Positions 14,884 through 23,987 are shown, numbered from the stretch's first letter. The stretch: DNA of 64,000 nt from Streptomyces sp. V4I2 (GCF_030817655.1 NZ_JAUSZM010000003.1:3100001-3164000), one strand, 5' to 3'. The notes: a model not told the origin generated them from the sequence alone. Numbers and translations: made by a program.

Positions 14884-16926
14884 TCAGGGCAGGTTCAGCG
14901 TGACCGCGGTCTGCAGCAGCTCCGGCGTGGTCCAGGCCGAGCGCTGTCCCGCGTACGGCGTCCCGAACGCCGCGGTGCCCAGGGTCAGTTGCTTGGTGGT
15001 CCCCTCTGGTGCGGTCACCGGAATCCTGGTCCCGGACGGTGCGGTGACGGTGACCTCGTTCCCGATGCGGTACGCGGTGACCTGGCCGTTCGTGACAGCG
15101 GTCTGCCAGGCGGCGCGTCGTTGCAGCTCGGTGCCGATGGCGCTCTGCGCGAGGTTCTGCACCGGGGTGTTGTCGGCGAAGAGGGCCGCGTAGTCGGCCA
15201 GCACCTGGTCCATGACCGGGTAGAGCGTCCGGTCCTCGGCGAGGTTGGACTGGTGGGCGTAGTGCGGGCGCGGGTCGCCCGCGACGACGTGTCCGAGGGC
15301 GGTGCGTGCCTCCAGCGGGACGATGTACTCGTCGTAGCCGGTGGCGGTGTCCAGCGGCTCGTCGAGGCAGGTGGACGTGGGGTTGTTCTCGCAGACGCCG
15401 CTGCCGCCGTCGGCCGCCGAGGCGTAGATCCAGTTGTACTCGTCGGCCATCTCGGCGTCGGTGCCCACGTTGTAGTACACGTTCATCGGATAGCGCGGCA
15501 CGGTCCGCGTGCTGGTGCCGACCGGACGTTGCTCGGCCTCGCGGGAGTTGTCCGAGGCGGTCCAGGCGATGCCGTTGTCGGCGAGGGCGCCGGCCAGGTT
15601 CGGGTTGTCGTCGGGCTGCTGCGGCAGCGTCCTGAGGCCCGAGTGCTCGCCGGTGACCAGCTCGGAGCGGTCCATCGGAAGGCCCTGCGTCAGCCCCCAG
15701 TTGTAGTTGGCGGAGATCTCCGCCGAGATGTCGGCGCGGCTCAGGTACCGCGTCGAGCCGTCGGCGTTCTTCGCGCAGCTCCACGGCACGGTGCTGGTGT
15801 CCTGGACGCAGCCCAGGTACTGGTGCGTGTAGGTGTGGTTGATCCAGCGGTACTGCTCCTTGTCGGCGAGCAGCTGGTCGGTGAGCGGGTCGCTGCCGCC
15901 GTGCTCGCTCTTCCACTCCTCGCCGGAGCCGGCGTTGTAGACCATGTCGAGCGTGAAGCCGTGCTCCTGCTGCCACCGCGCCGCGTACTGCGCGTCGGCC
16001 GCGGTCATACGGATCGGCGTGGTTCCCTCGCCGTCACCGCCCGCGCAGTCGAAGTCGCCGGGGGTGCAGTTGCGTTCGGTGTCCCAGCGGCTGTCGGGCG
16101 CGAAGACGTCGTCGACATGGACGGCGAAGTAGTTCCTGCTCTGCCCGAGGTGTACGCCCTGAGTCAGCCATTCGACAATGCCACGGGCGAGTACCCGGAA
16201 CTGCTCCTGGTACTGGTTGTAGGCGAAGGTGACGACGAGTTCACGGCGTCCGTCGTGCGCGTACTCGCCGATCAGGCTGCCGGTGCCCTCCCCGGCGGGC
16301 ACCGGGATGTCGACGTAACTGGTGAATCCCGTACGGGGCTTGGCGACGAAGCCGTAGCTCTCCTGCGTCGAGGCGTCGTTGTCCTCGAAGGTGAGGGCGC
16401 CGTCCAGATAGCCGAAGTACCCCGCCTGGCCGGCCGTGGTCACGGCCGCCTCACGCCCGTCGAGGGTGCCGGCCCAGCCGCCCTGACTCGTGTAGTCGAG
16501 GCCGACTCCCGGGTGCGCCCAGGTGTAGGCGTCGACCTGCGGGATGCCGTACGTCCGCTCGTAGGTCTCCAGGGCGGTCTGCTCGGCCGAGCCCGCCCCG
16601 AACGGGGCCTCGTTGGGCAGCACCACGCCCTGGTACTTGGCGCGCGGCGTGCCGCCCACCGTGTCGCTGAGGAACGTGTCCGTGATGGCCGGACGGTCGG
16701 CGTCGTTCAGGTTCACCGTCGTGTACGGGATGCCGGTGCTCTTCAGCTGGGCGGTGATGGCCTGGACCGGGCTGTCGCCGTTGTCCACCACCAGCACCCT
16801 GAGATCGATGCGCGGCTCCTCGGCCGCCGACGCGCCGGGTATGCCCAGTCCCAGCGCCATGAGCCCGGCGGCCGTCAGTACGGCGGCCGTGGTTCTCCAG
16901 CTGTGTGCGTGCGCGCGATGCGCCAT
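14884..16926 (-). CDS. Large secreted protein with polysaccharide-deacetylase-like core (PelA-type candidate)
   Basis: A 680-residue exported protein. The signal peptide ends at ASA-AEEP; ATG 16926 has a GGGGAGGGG ribosome site and is preferred to 16956. The first ~250 residues resemble a flavodoxin/GATase-like domain (LRVLVVDNGDSPV, GVVLPNEAPFG). From about residue 268 the sequence YFAVHVDDVFAPDSRWD supplies a His-Asp-Asp metal-type motif, followed by WINHTYTHQYLG, another His cluster, both typical of deacetylase barrels and of the PelA deacetylase region. A C-terminal beta domain ends the protein. It is transcribed just ahead of the PelF-like operon, so a role in trimming the same polymer is likely. 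Confidence 0.75.
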   Translation of the reverse strand: MAHRAHAHSWRTTAAVLTAAGLMALGLGIPGASAAEEPRIDLRVLVVDNGDSPVQAITAQLKSTGIPYTTVNLNDADRPAITDTFLSDTVGGTPRAKYQGVVLPNEAPFGAGSAEQTALETYERTYGIPQVDAYTWAHPGVGLDYTSQGGWAGTLDGREAAVTTAGQAGYFGYLDGALTFEDNDASTQESYGFVAKPRTGFTSYVDIPVPAGEGTGSLIGEYAHDGRRELVVTFAYNQYQEQFRVLARGIVEWLTQGVHLGQSRNYFAVHVDDVFAPDSRWDTERNCTPGDFDCAGGDGEGTTPIRMTAADAQYAARWQQEHGFTLDMVYNAGSGEEWKSEHGGSDPLTDQLLADKEQYRWINHTYTHQYLGCVQDTSTVPWSCAKNADGSTRYLSRADISAEISANYNWGLTQGLPMDRSELVTGEHSGLRTLPQQPDDNPNLAGALADNGIAWTASDNSREAEQRPVGTSTRTVPRYPMNVYYNVGTDAEMADEYNWIYASAADGGSGVCENNPTSTCLDEPLDTATGYDEYIVPLEARTALGHVVAGDPRPHYAHQSNLAEDRTLYPVMDQVLADYAALFADNTPVQNLAQSAIGTELQRRAAWQTAVTNGQVTAYRIGNEVTVTAPSGTRIPVTAPEGTTKQLTLGTAAFGTPYAGQRSAWTTPELLQTAVTLNLP

Positions 16927-17258
16927 GGGTCGTCCCCTCCCCCTGTGGATCCCCACTGTGGTCGATCAGAGGAGGATCCGTGGAAATCATGCAAAGCGGC
17001 GAGGCGTACGCTCGCCTGAACCAGACGAGTGTGACTCAGCTCACCGCGACTGGAGATCAAGAAGTGGCCAGGACGCCACCGATGGGTGAATGGCCGGAGG
17101 AATGATCGACAGCGAGCCCGAGCGTAGGCTCAGGGCGGGTGTTTACCTGCCCTGGTAAAGACCAGGCCGCAAGAGAGTTCCAGGGTCGGTTTTCGGGCTC
17201 GGCCGACCCACCCTTGTCCGGCCGCACAGGACTTCCAAGGAAGCGAGATTTCACCACC
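16927..17258. other. Intergenic region between the secreted deacetylase-like gene and pepA
   Basis: No gene seen in these 332 bp. It must contain divergent promoters. Two dyads are visible: GGCGAG-N7-CTCGCC at 16998-17016, and the TTTACC/GGTAAA palindrome near 17142. The pepA leader has only a weak AAGGAAGCGAG ribosome site. Confidence 0.5.
17142..17166 (+). promoter_or_regulatory. Overlapping dyads upstream of pepA
   Basis: TTTACC-TGCCCT-GGTAAA (17142-17159) is a perfect 6-bp inverted repeat with a 6-bp spacer. It overlaps a second hairpin, CCTGGT-AAAG-ACCAGG (17151-17166). A DNA operator or two alternative RNA folds are possible. Confidence 0.4.
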
Positions 17259-18788
17259 GTGACTGCTCTCACTCTCAGCACCGCCGCGGCGCCCGGCCTT
17301 CGGGCCGACGCGATCGTGATCGGTGTGGCCAAGGGTGCCGAAGGCCCGGTCGTCGCACCGGGCGCCGAGGCCGTGGACAAGGCGTACGACGGCAGGCTCG
17401 CCGGCGTCCTGGAGACCCTCGGTGCCTCCGGTGCCGAGGGCGAGGTGACGAAGCTGCCCGCGCCGGCCGGCTTCAAGGCGCCGCTCGTAGTGGCGGTGGG
17501 CCTGGGCGCCGAGCCCGAGAAGGACTCCGGCTTCGACGCGGAGGCGCTGCGCCGGGCCGCCGGCGTGGCCGCCCGCACCCTCTCCGGCGCCAAGAAGGCG
17601 GCGTTCGCGCTGCCGCTCGCGGACGCCGCGGACGCCGGTGTGGTGGCCGAGGGCATCCTCCTCGGGGCGTACTCCTTCGACACCTACAAGGAGAACGGCA
17701 AGAGCGACGCCAAGGCCAAGAACGGCAAGGCGCCGCTCGCCGAGGCCTCCCTGCTCGGCGGCAAGCCCCGCGACCGCGCCTACAAGGCGGCGATCGAGCG
17801 GGCCGCCGCGGTGGCCGAGGAGCTCAACCGCGCCCGCGACCTGATCAACATGCCGCCGAACGACCTCGACCCCGAGGCGTTCGCCGCCGTCGCGCAGACC
17901 GCGGCCAAGGAGCACGGCATCAAGGTGCAGGTGCTCGACGAGAAGGCCCTGGTCAAGGGCGGCTACGGCGGCATCCTGGGCGTCGGCGCCGGGTCGGCGG
18001 CAGGCCCGCGGCTGGTGAAGCTGTCGTACACCTCCTCGAAGGCGAGCAAGCACCTCGCCTTCGTCGGCAAGGGCATCACCTACGACTCGGGCGGCATCTC
18101 GCTCAAGCCGGCCGGCCACAACGAGACCATGAAGTGCGACATGAGCGGGGCGGCCGCGGTGTTCGCCGCGGTGGTCGCCGCCGCGCGGCTGGGGCTCGAG
18201 GTCAACGTCACCGGCTGGCTGGCGCTGGCCGAGAACATGCCCTCGGGCTCCGCGACCCGGCCCGGTGACGTGCTGCGCATGTACAGCGGCAAGACCGTGG
18301 AGGTGCTCAACACCGACGCCGAGGGCCGGCTGGTCCTCGCCGACGCGCTGTGGGCCGCCTCGCAGGAGAAGCCGGACGCGATCGTGGACGTGGCGACGCT
18401 GACCGGCGCGATGATGCTGGCGCTGGGCAACCGGACGTTCGGGATCATGGCGAACGACGAGGCGTTCCGCTCCGCGATCCACGAGGCCGCGGAGGAGGTC
18501 GGCGAGCCGGCCTGGCCGATGCCGCTGCCGGAGCACCTGCGCAAGGGGATGGACTCCGCCACGGCCGACATCGCCAACATGGGTGAGCGGATGGGCGGCG
18601 GCCTGGTCGCCGGTCTGTTCCTGCGGGAGTTCGTGGGTGAGGGGATCACCTGGGCGCACCTGGACATCGCGGGACCGGCCTTCAACGAGGGCGGGCCCTT
18701 CGGGTACACGCCGAAGGGCGGCACGGGGACGGCGGTGCGGACTCTGGTCCGGCTGGCCGAACTGACGGCCGCGGGCGACCTGGGCTGA
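17259..18788 (+). CDS. pepA: Leucyl aminopeptidase (M17)
   Basis: Cytosolic metallo-exopeptidase that removes N-terminal residues in peptide turnover. The 509 residues have the N-terminal macro-like domain (1-~170) and the catalytic domain with KGITYDSGGISLK supplying metal-binding Lys and Asp, KCDMSGAAA, and the family signature NTDAEGRL starting at N351. GTG 17259 starts just before the conserved TALTLS opening; the open frame upstream to 17139 lacks similarity. It is followed by a strong terminator and by lpd, and appears monocistronic. Confidence 0.95.
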   Translation: MTALTLSTAAAPGLRADAIVIGVAKGAEGPVVAPGAEAVDKAYDGRLAGVLETLGASGAEGEVTKLPAPAGFKAPLVVAVGLGAEPEKDSGFDAEALRRAAGVAARTLSGAKKAAFALPLADAADAGVVAEGILLGAYSFDTYKENGKSDAKAKNGKAPLAEASLLGGKPRDRAYKAAIERAAAVAEELNRARDLINMPPNDLDPEAFAAVAQTAAKEHGIKVQVLDEKALVKGGYGGILGVGAGSAAGPRLVKLSYTSSKASKHLAFVGKGITYDSGGISLKPAGHNETMKCDMSGAAAVFAAVVAAARLGLEVNVTGWLALAENMPSGSATRPGDVLRMYSGKTVEVLNTDAEGRLVLADALWAASQEKPDAIVDVATLTGAMMLALGNRTFGIMANDEAFRSAIHEAAEEVGEPAWPMPLPEHLRKGMDSATADIANMGERMGGGLVAGLFLREFVGEGITWAHLDIAGPAFNEGGPFGYTPKGGTGTAVRTLVRLAELTAAGDLG

Positions 18789-18800
18789 GGCCTTTTCGGT

Positions 18801-18837
18801 GACGGGGCCCCGCGCGCGGGTAGGGCGGGGCCCCGTC
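18801..18837 (+). terminator. Terminator of pepA
   Basis: 12-bp perfect stem GACGGGGCCCCG / CGGGGCCCCGTC with a 13-nt loop, 13 nt after the stop codon. Confidence 0.75.
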
Positions 18838-19038
18838 GCCTTGCCGTGGCACATGGGACGGCACAGGAGAGTGCGACGTCTCACACACCAGCCCGGCGTC
18901 TCTTCCCGCGCCGACAAGTGCGAAGATGGGCCTCGGCAGGACAGGGCCCCACCAAAGGGCCGAAGAACGAGCGGCCGGACACCAGCCGCCGACCGGTCAC
19001 CGCAGACCGGCGTGGCGCACATGCATGGAGGACGTGAC

Positions 19039-20427
19039 GTGGCGAACGACGCCAGCACCGTTTTCGACCTAGTGATCCTCGGCGGTGGTAGCGGTGGTTA
19101 CGCCGCGGCCCTGCGCGGGGCTCAGCTGGGCCTGGACGTCGCCCTGATCGAGAAGGACAAGGTCGGCGGTACCTGCCTGCACCGGGGGTGCATCCCCACC
19201 AAGGCCCTGCTGCACGCGGGCGAGATCGCCGACCAGGCCCGCGAGAGCGAGCAGTTCGGTGTGAAGACCGCCTTCGAGGGCATCGACATGGCCGGGGTCC
19301 ACAAGTACAAGGACGGCGTCATCGCCGGCCTGTACAAGGGGCTCCAGGGTCTCGTCGCCTCCCGCAAGGTGACGTACATCGAGGGTGAGGGCCGCCTCTC
19401 CTCCCCCACCTCCGTCGACGTGAACGGCCAGCGCATCCAGGGCCGCCACGTCCTGCTGGCGACCGGCTCCGTGCCGAAGTCGCTGCCGGGCCTGGAGATC
19501 GACGGCAACCGGATCATCTCCTCCGACCACGCCCTCGTCCTGGACCGGGTGCCGAAGTCGGCGATCGTCCTCGGCGGCGGGGTCATCGGCGTCGAGTTCG
19601 CCTCCGCGTGGAAGTCCTTCGGCACGGACATCACGATCATCGAGGGCCTCAAGCACCTCGCCCCCCTCGAGGACGAGAACTCCTCCAAGCTTCTTGAGCG
19701 CGCGTTCCGCAAGCGTGGCATCAAGTTCAACCTGGGCACCTTCTTCTCGAAGGCCGAGTACACCGCCGACGGCGTCAAGGTCACCCTCGCCGACGGCAAG
19801 GAGTTCGAGGCCGAGCTGCTGCTGGTCGCGGTGGGCCGCGGGCCCGTCTCCGCCGGTCTCGGCTACGAGGAGCAGGGCGTCGCCATGGACCGCGGCTACG
19901 TCCTGGTCGACGAGTACATGCGCACCAACGTCCCGACCATCTCCGCCGTCGGTGACCTGGTCCCCACGCTCCAGCTCGCGCACGTCGGCTTCGCCGAGGG
20001 CATCCTGGTGGCGGAGCGTCTGGCCGGTCTGAAGACCGTTCCGATCGACTACGACGGTGTCCCGCGGGTGACGTACTGCCACCCCGAGGTCGCCTCCGTG
20101 GGCATCACCGAGGCCAAGGCCAAGGAGATCTACGGTGCGGACAAGGTCGTCGCTCTGAAGTACAACCTCGCGGGCAACGGCAAGAGCAAGATCCTGAACA
20201 CCTCGGGCGAGATCAAGCTCGTCCAGGTCAAGGACGGTGCCGTGGTCGGCGTCCACATGGTCGGTGACCGCATGGGCGAGCAGGTCGGCGAAGCCCAGCT
20301 GATCTACAACTGGGAGGCGCTGCCCGCCGAGGTCGCGCAGCTCATCCACGCCCACCCGACGCAGAGCGAAGCGCTCGGCGAGGCCCACCTGGCCCTGGCC
20401 GGCAAGCCCCTCCACTCGCACGACTGA
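19039..20427 (+). CDS. lpd: Dihydrolipoyl dehydrogenase (E3)
   Basis: FAD/NAD enzyme that reoxidises lipoyl groups of the pyruvate and 2-oxoglutarate dehydrogenase complexes and the glycine cleavage system. The 462 residues show the FAD Rossmann motif GGGSGGYAAA, the redox-active pair C46/C51 (GGTCLHRGC), the NAD-binding GGGVIGVEFAS motif, FAD-binding SAVGDL, and the C-terminal catalytic His-Glu region (HAHPTQSE). GTG 19039 has GGAGG 8-9 nt upstream. sucB follows after 54 bp with its own ribosome site, so the two probably form one operon. Confidence 0.96.
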   Translation: MANDASTVFDLVILGGGSGGYAAALRGAQLGLDVALIEKDKVGGTCLHRGCIPTKALLHAGEIADQARESEQFGVKTAFEGIDMAGVHKYKDGVIAGLYKGLQGLVASRKVTYIEGEGRLSSPTSVDVNGQRIQGRHVLLATGSVPKSLPGLEIDGNRIISSDHALVLDRVPKSAIVLGGGVIGVEFASAWKSFGTDITIIEGLKHLAPLEDENSSKLLERAFRKRGIKFNLGTFFSKAEYTADGVKVTLADGKEFEAELLLVAVGRGPVSAGLGYEEQGVAMDRGYVLVDEYMRTNVPTISAVGDLVPTLQLAHVGFAEGILVAERLAGLKTVPIDYDGVPRVTYCHPEVASVGITEAKAKEIYGADKVVALKYNLAGNGKSKILNTSGEIKLVQVKDGAVVGVHMVGDRMGEQVGEAQLIYNWEALPAEVAQLIHAHPTQSEALGEAHLALAGKPLHSHD

Positions 20428-20481
20428 CCCCTCGGTCGACGAACCCCCAGACTTCCGCACTTGTAAGGAGCAACCGAAACC

Positions 20482-22218
20482 ATGGCGGTTTCCGTAACCC
20501 TTCCTGCGCTCGGTGAGAGCGTCACCGAGGGCACTGTCACCCGCTGGCTGAAGGCCGAGGGTGAGCGCGTCGAGGCCGACGAGCCGCTGCTCGAGGTGTC
20601 GACCGACAAGGTCGACACCGAGATCCCCTCGCCCGCCGCCGGTGTCCTGGCGTCCATCAAGGTTGCCGAGGACGAGACCGTCGAGGTCGGCGCCGAACTG
20701 GCCGTCATCGACGACGGCACGGGCGCACCCGCTGCCGCTCCGGCCCCGGCCGCCGAGCCGGCCCCTGCTGCCGCTCCCGAGCCGGCTCCGCAGGCCGCCC
20801 CGTCCACCGAGCAGGCCGCCCCGGCGCCTGCTCCCACCGCCGAGGCCGCCTCCGGCGGCGGCTCCGCCGAGGGCACGGACGTCGTCCTGCCCGCGCTCGG
20901 CGAGTCCGTCACCGAGGGCACCGTCACCCGCTGGCTCAAGGAGGTCGGCGACTCCGTCGAGGCCGACGAGCCGCTGCTCGAGGTCTCCACGGACAAGGTC
21001 GACACCGAGATCCCGGCGCCCACCTCCGGTGTGCTGCTCGAGATCACGGTCGCCGAGGACGAGACCGCCGAGGTCGGCGCCAAGCTGGCCGTCATCGGCG
21101 CCCCGGGCGCGGCTCCGGCCGCCGCTCCGGCCCCCGCGGCTCCGGCTCCCGCGCCCGCCGCCGAGGCTCCTACCCCGGCTCCGGCGCCCGCCCCCGCGGC
21201 TCCGGCCGCTCCGGCTCCCGCGCCGGCCGCCCCGGCTCCGGTCACCCCGGCCGCCGCGCCCGCCGCCACCTCCGGTGACGACGGCGCCTACGTGACCCCG
21301 CTGGTGCGCAAGCTCGCCGCCGAGAACGGCGTCGACCTGGCCACCGTCAAGGGCACCGGCGTCGGCGGCCGCGTCCGCAAGCAGGACGTCATCGCCGCCG
21401 CCGAGGCCGCGAAGGCCGCCGCCGCTGCTCCGGCTCCGGCCGCTGCCGCTCCGGCTGCCGCCGCTGCCAAGAAGGCGCCGGTTCTCGAGGCCTCCCCGCT
21501 GCGTGGCCAGACCGTCAAGATGCCGCGCATCCGCAAGGTCATCGGCGACAACATGGTCAAGGCCCTGCACGAGCAGGCGCAGCTGTCCTCGGTCGTCGAG
21601 GTCGACGTCACGCGCCTGATGAAGCTGCGCGCCCGGGCCAAGGACGCGTTCGCGGCCCGTGAGGGCGTCAAGCTCTCCCCGATGCCGTTCTTCGTCAAGG
21701 CGGCGGCCCAGGCGCTGAAGGCGCACGCGCCCGTCAACGCCCGGATCAACGTGGACGAGGGCACGATCACCTACTTCGACACCGAGAGCATCGGTATCGC
21801 GGTGGACTCCGAGAAGGGCCTGATGACCCCGGTCATCAAGCACGCCGGTGACCTCAACATCGCCGGCATCGCCAAGGCCACGGCGGAGCTCGCGGGCAAG
21901 GTCCGCGCCAACAAGATCACCCCGGACGAGCTGTCCGGCGCGACCTTCACCATCAGCAACACCGGGTCGCGCGGCGCGCTCTTCGACACGATCATCGTGC
22001 CGCCGGGCCAGGTCGCGATCCTCGGTATCGGTGCCACGGTCAAGCGTCCGGCCGTCATCGAGACGGAGGAGGGCACGGTCATCGGTATCCGCGACATGAC
22101 GTACCTGACCCTCTCCTACGACCACCGTCTGGTGGACGGCGCCGACGCGGCCCGTTACCTGACCGCGGTCAAGGCGATCCTGGAGGCGGGCGAGTTCGAG
22201 GTCGAGCTCGGCCTCTGA
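20482..22218 (+). CDS. sucB: Dihydrolipoamide acyltransferase (E2), two lipoyl domains
   Basis: Core E2 subunit. In actinobacteria this E2 serves pyruvate dehydrogenase together with AceE. Of 578 residues, lipoyl domain 1 has the lipoylated Lys at K43 (STDKVD) and domain 2 has K172 in an identical context. The two are joined by Ala/Pro linkers, then comes a peripheral-subunit-binding domain ([28 protein letters not shown]), another Ala-rich linker, and the catalytic acyltransferase domain ending with YDHRLVDG, catalytic His548. AAGGAGC precedes ATG 20482. The lipoyl groups depend on lipB/lipA in this same window. Confidence 0.95.
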   Translation: MAVSVTLPALGESVTEGTVTRWLKAEGERVEADEPLLEVSTDKVDTEIPSPAAGVLASIKVAEDETVEVGAELAVIDDGTGAPAAAPAPAAEPAPAAAPEPAPQAAPSTEQAAPAPAPTAEAASGGGSAEGTDVVLPALGESVTEGTVTRWLKEVGDSVEADEPLLEVSTDKVDTEIPAPTSGVLLEITVAEDETAEVGAKLAVIGAPGAAPAAAPAPAAPAPAPAAEAPTPAPAPAPAAPAAPAPAPAAPAPVTPAAAPAATSGDDGAYVTPLVRKLAAENGVDLATVKGTGVGGRVRKQDVIAAAEAAKAAAAAPAPAAAAPAAAAAKKAPVLEASPLRGQTVKMPRIRKVIGDNMVKALHEQAQLSSVVEVDVTRLMKLRARAKDAFAAREGVKLSPMPFFVKAAAQALKAHAPVNARINVDEGTITYFDTESIGIAVDSEKGLMTPVIKHAGDLNIAGIAKATAELAGKVRANKITPDELSGATFTISNTGSRGALFDTIIVPPGQVAILGIGATVKRPAVIETEEGTVIGIRDMTYLTLSYDHRLVDGADAARYLTAVKAILEAGEFEVELGL

Positions 22219-22234
22219 GGCTCTTCGCTTGTAC

Positions 22235-22268
22235 GGTGCCCCGTCCGGAGTCCTCCGGGCGGGGCACC
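22235..22268. terminator. Bidirectional terminator between sucB and a convergent lipoprotein gene
   Basis: 16-bp near-perfect stem (one G-U) GGTGCCCCGTCCGGAG / CTCCGGGCGGGGCACC, 17 nt after the sucB stop. Confidence 0.75.
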
Positions 22269-22274
22269 GCGCTG

Positions 22275-22997
22275 TCACCGGGGCGTCAGCCTCTTGTCCG
22301 ACCACCCCACCAGCGACTCCACCCACACATTGGGAACGGCCAGCTTCGGCGCGGGCACCAGGCGCCGCGTCCGGTACGCCTTCAGTACGTCGGACGTGGC
22401 GTCCAGGCAGTCCCGCGAGGTGAGCTTCCCGGTCCTCGGGTCGACGCCCACGAGGAAGCCGCGTTCGGCGACGGTACGGATCATCGCCCGCGCCGCCGGC
22501 ACGTCGCTCGTCGAGGAGGACGTGCAGCGGTAACGGCTGTACGGGTGCTCGGACCTGCCGGGATAGTGCGCGTCCCGGGACATCTCGCTGAGCATGCGCG
22601 CGTACGTCCCCTCCGCCTGCCAGGCACCGATGTCGCCGCCCGGCGGCGTGTACAGCCTGCCGCTCGGGTTCTCGACCGCGCCGTACACCCAGCGGTCGGT
22701 CCCGGTGATCCGGAAGCCCCAGCCGACGTGGCCGAACTTCTGCGCCCCGTCCGGCTTGACGAAGACACAGGCGCCGCCCTGTCCCCGGGCTGCGCCCGCC
22801 ATTCCCGTGATCCGTTCCGTGGCCTCTTCCGTGCTCTCTTCCGTGCTCTCTTCCGTGCTCTCTTCCGTGATCGTGCGGCCCGGCTTCGCCTCCGCCCGGG
22901 TGGGCGTCTGCTGGCAGCCCGTCACCCCCACCAGCGCGCCGATCACGGCCGCCGCGGCCGTCCAGCGCAGTGCTCCACGCCGTCCCCCGATGTTCAT
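22275..22997 (-). CDS. Secreted lipoprotein with EEST repeat linker, unknown function
   Basis: A 240-residue exported lipoprotein: signal peptide with lipobox-like VGVTGC (Cys about residue 28), then a low-complexity linker made of EEST repeats, then a globular domain beginning ACVFVKPDGAQKFGHVGWGFRI. The HVGWGF and GYRCTSSS-type stretches, with a Cys near YRCTSS and another in TSRDC, hint at a disulfide-stabilised or NlpC-like Cys-His fold, but I cannot assign a family. It converges with sucB. The linker is encoded by 12-bp tandem repeats that could change copy number. Confidence 0.72.
   Translation of the reverse strand: MNIGGRRGALRWTAAAAVIGALVGVTGCQQTPTRAEAKPGRTITEESTEESTEESTEEATERITGMAGAARGQGGACVFVKPDGAQKFGHVGWGFRITGTDRWVYGAVENPSGRLYTPPGGDIGAWQAEGTYARMLSEMSRDAHYPGRSEHPYSRYRCTSSSTSDVPAARAMIRTVAERGFLVGVDPRTGKLTSRDCLDATSDVLKAYRTRRLVPAPKLAVPNVWVESLVGWSDKRLTPR
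22824..22871 (-). repeat. Four 12-bp tandem repeats in the lipoprotein linker
   Basis: CTCTTCCGTGCT occurs three times head to tail, with a fourth copy ending GAT; on the coding strand each encodes a four-residue Glu-Glu-Ser-Thr unit (the repeats are in frame, so copy-number change keeps the reading frame). Confidence 0.9.
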
Positions 22998-23173
22998 GTC
23001 GCCCCCACTCGTGCCGAGGGCGCCCCGCGCGGGAGCCCTCTGCCGACGGCGACACCGAAGGAGCCCGCGGGGTTCCCCGTATTGACAGAAGACGCCGAGC
23101 TGAGAGCGTGTAAGCCTCGTCTCACCTGCGCGAAAGCGCCCCCGTGCGCCCCTCCCCCATGGGCCCGCGGCCT

Positions 23174-23190
23174 TATTGTCTAAACGTCAA
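23174..23190 (+). promoter_or_regulatory. Candidate promoter/operator of the GntR gene
   Basis: A -10-like TATTGT (23174-23179) merges with TTGTC-TAAAC-GTCAA, an imperfect dyad of the size bound by FCD-type GntR proteins. It lies 43 nt before the GntR start, so autoregulation is plausible but not shown. Confidence 0.35.
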
Positions 23191-23232
23191 ACGCCCCGGG
23201 GCCGATGGGCGGCCCCTCCCTAAGGAGCCCTC

Positions 23233-23856
23233 ATGACCGCGCCCGTCGTCCACTCGCTGCGCGAGCAGATCCGCGAGCACATCGTGGAGGGGATCGTCAG
23301 CGGGCGCTGGAAGCCGGGCGAGCGGATCGTGGAGCGCCGTATCGCCACCGAGCTGGAGGTCAGTCAGACCCCGGTGCGCGAGGCGCTGCGCGAGCTGGAG
23401 TCGCTGCGGCTGATCGAGTCGGCGCCGAACAAGGGCGTGCGGGTGCGGAACCTGACCGCGGCCGACCTGGAGGAGAGCTACCCGGTCCGGGCCGGTCTGG
23501 AGGCGATCGCGGCGGAGCTGGCGGCGGGGCGGCTGGCGCACGACTGCTCGGCCCTGGAGCCGCATGTCGCCGCGCTGTACGAGGCCGACCGCGCGTCGGA
23601 CGGGACGGCCCAGGTGCGGCACACGGTGGCCTTCCACCGGGAGATGGTCCGGGCGGCGGGCAACTCGGTGCTGCTGCACACCTGGGAGGGCCTGGGCATC
23701 GAGGTCTTCACCGCGCTGTCGATCCGCTGGCTGGGAACGGTCCAGCAGTCGTACGCGGAGGAGCACGAGGAGCTGGTGGCCGCCTTCCGCCGCCGGGATC
23801 CCCGGATCGCCGAGATCGTGAAAGCGCACGTCCTGGGCTGCGCACCGCAGGCCTGA
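23233..23856 (+). CDS. GntR-family (FCD/FadR subgroup) transcriptional regulator
   Basis: A 207-residue DNA-binding protein. The N-terminal winged helix reads LREQIREHIVEGIVSGRWKPGERI and the recognition helix region is VSQTPVREALRELESLRLIE. The C-terminal all-helical FCD effector domain begins near residue 80 and holds Asp/His metal-ligand candidates (VAFHREMVRAAG). FCD regulators commonly sense carboxylates. The gene lies immediately upstream of aceE on the same strand, so pyruvate-linked control of aceE is the obvious hypothesis. AAGGAG precedes ATG 23233. Confidence 0.9.
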   Translation: MTAPVVHSLREQIREHIVEGIVSGRWKPGERIVERRIATELEVSQTPVREALRELESLRLIESAPNKGVRVRNLTAADLEESYPVRAGLEAIAAELAAGRLAHDCSALEPHVAALYEADRASDGTAQVRHTVAFHREMVRAAGNSVLLHTWEGLGIEVFTALSIRWLGTVQQSYAEEHEELVAAFRRRDPRIAEIVKAHVLGCAPQA

Positions 23857-23987
23857 ACCCTGAGCGGTACCGCGCTCAAACGTGTCCCGACCTGCGAAAA
23901 CCCCCACCAGGAGCGGCACGCCGTGTCTTTCTTGAAGGCACCCCGTGCCTACTTTCTCGTGATCAAGAGGTTTTGCCTCTCAACCCT

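Noticed and set aside
14989..17019. Plus-strand open frame over the secreted deacetylase-like gene
   Set aside because: The minus strand has signal peptide, ribosome site and metal motifs; the plus frame has none.
22824..22871. Repeats that could suggest a CRISPR or regulatory array
   Set aside because: Twelve-base, spacerless and in frame within a coding region; a slippage tract.
19069..23055. Very long minus-strand open frame (1328 codons)
   Set aside because: Antisense to lpd and sucB, whose motifs are unambiguous; repeat-like Gly/Asp/Val composition is an artefact.
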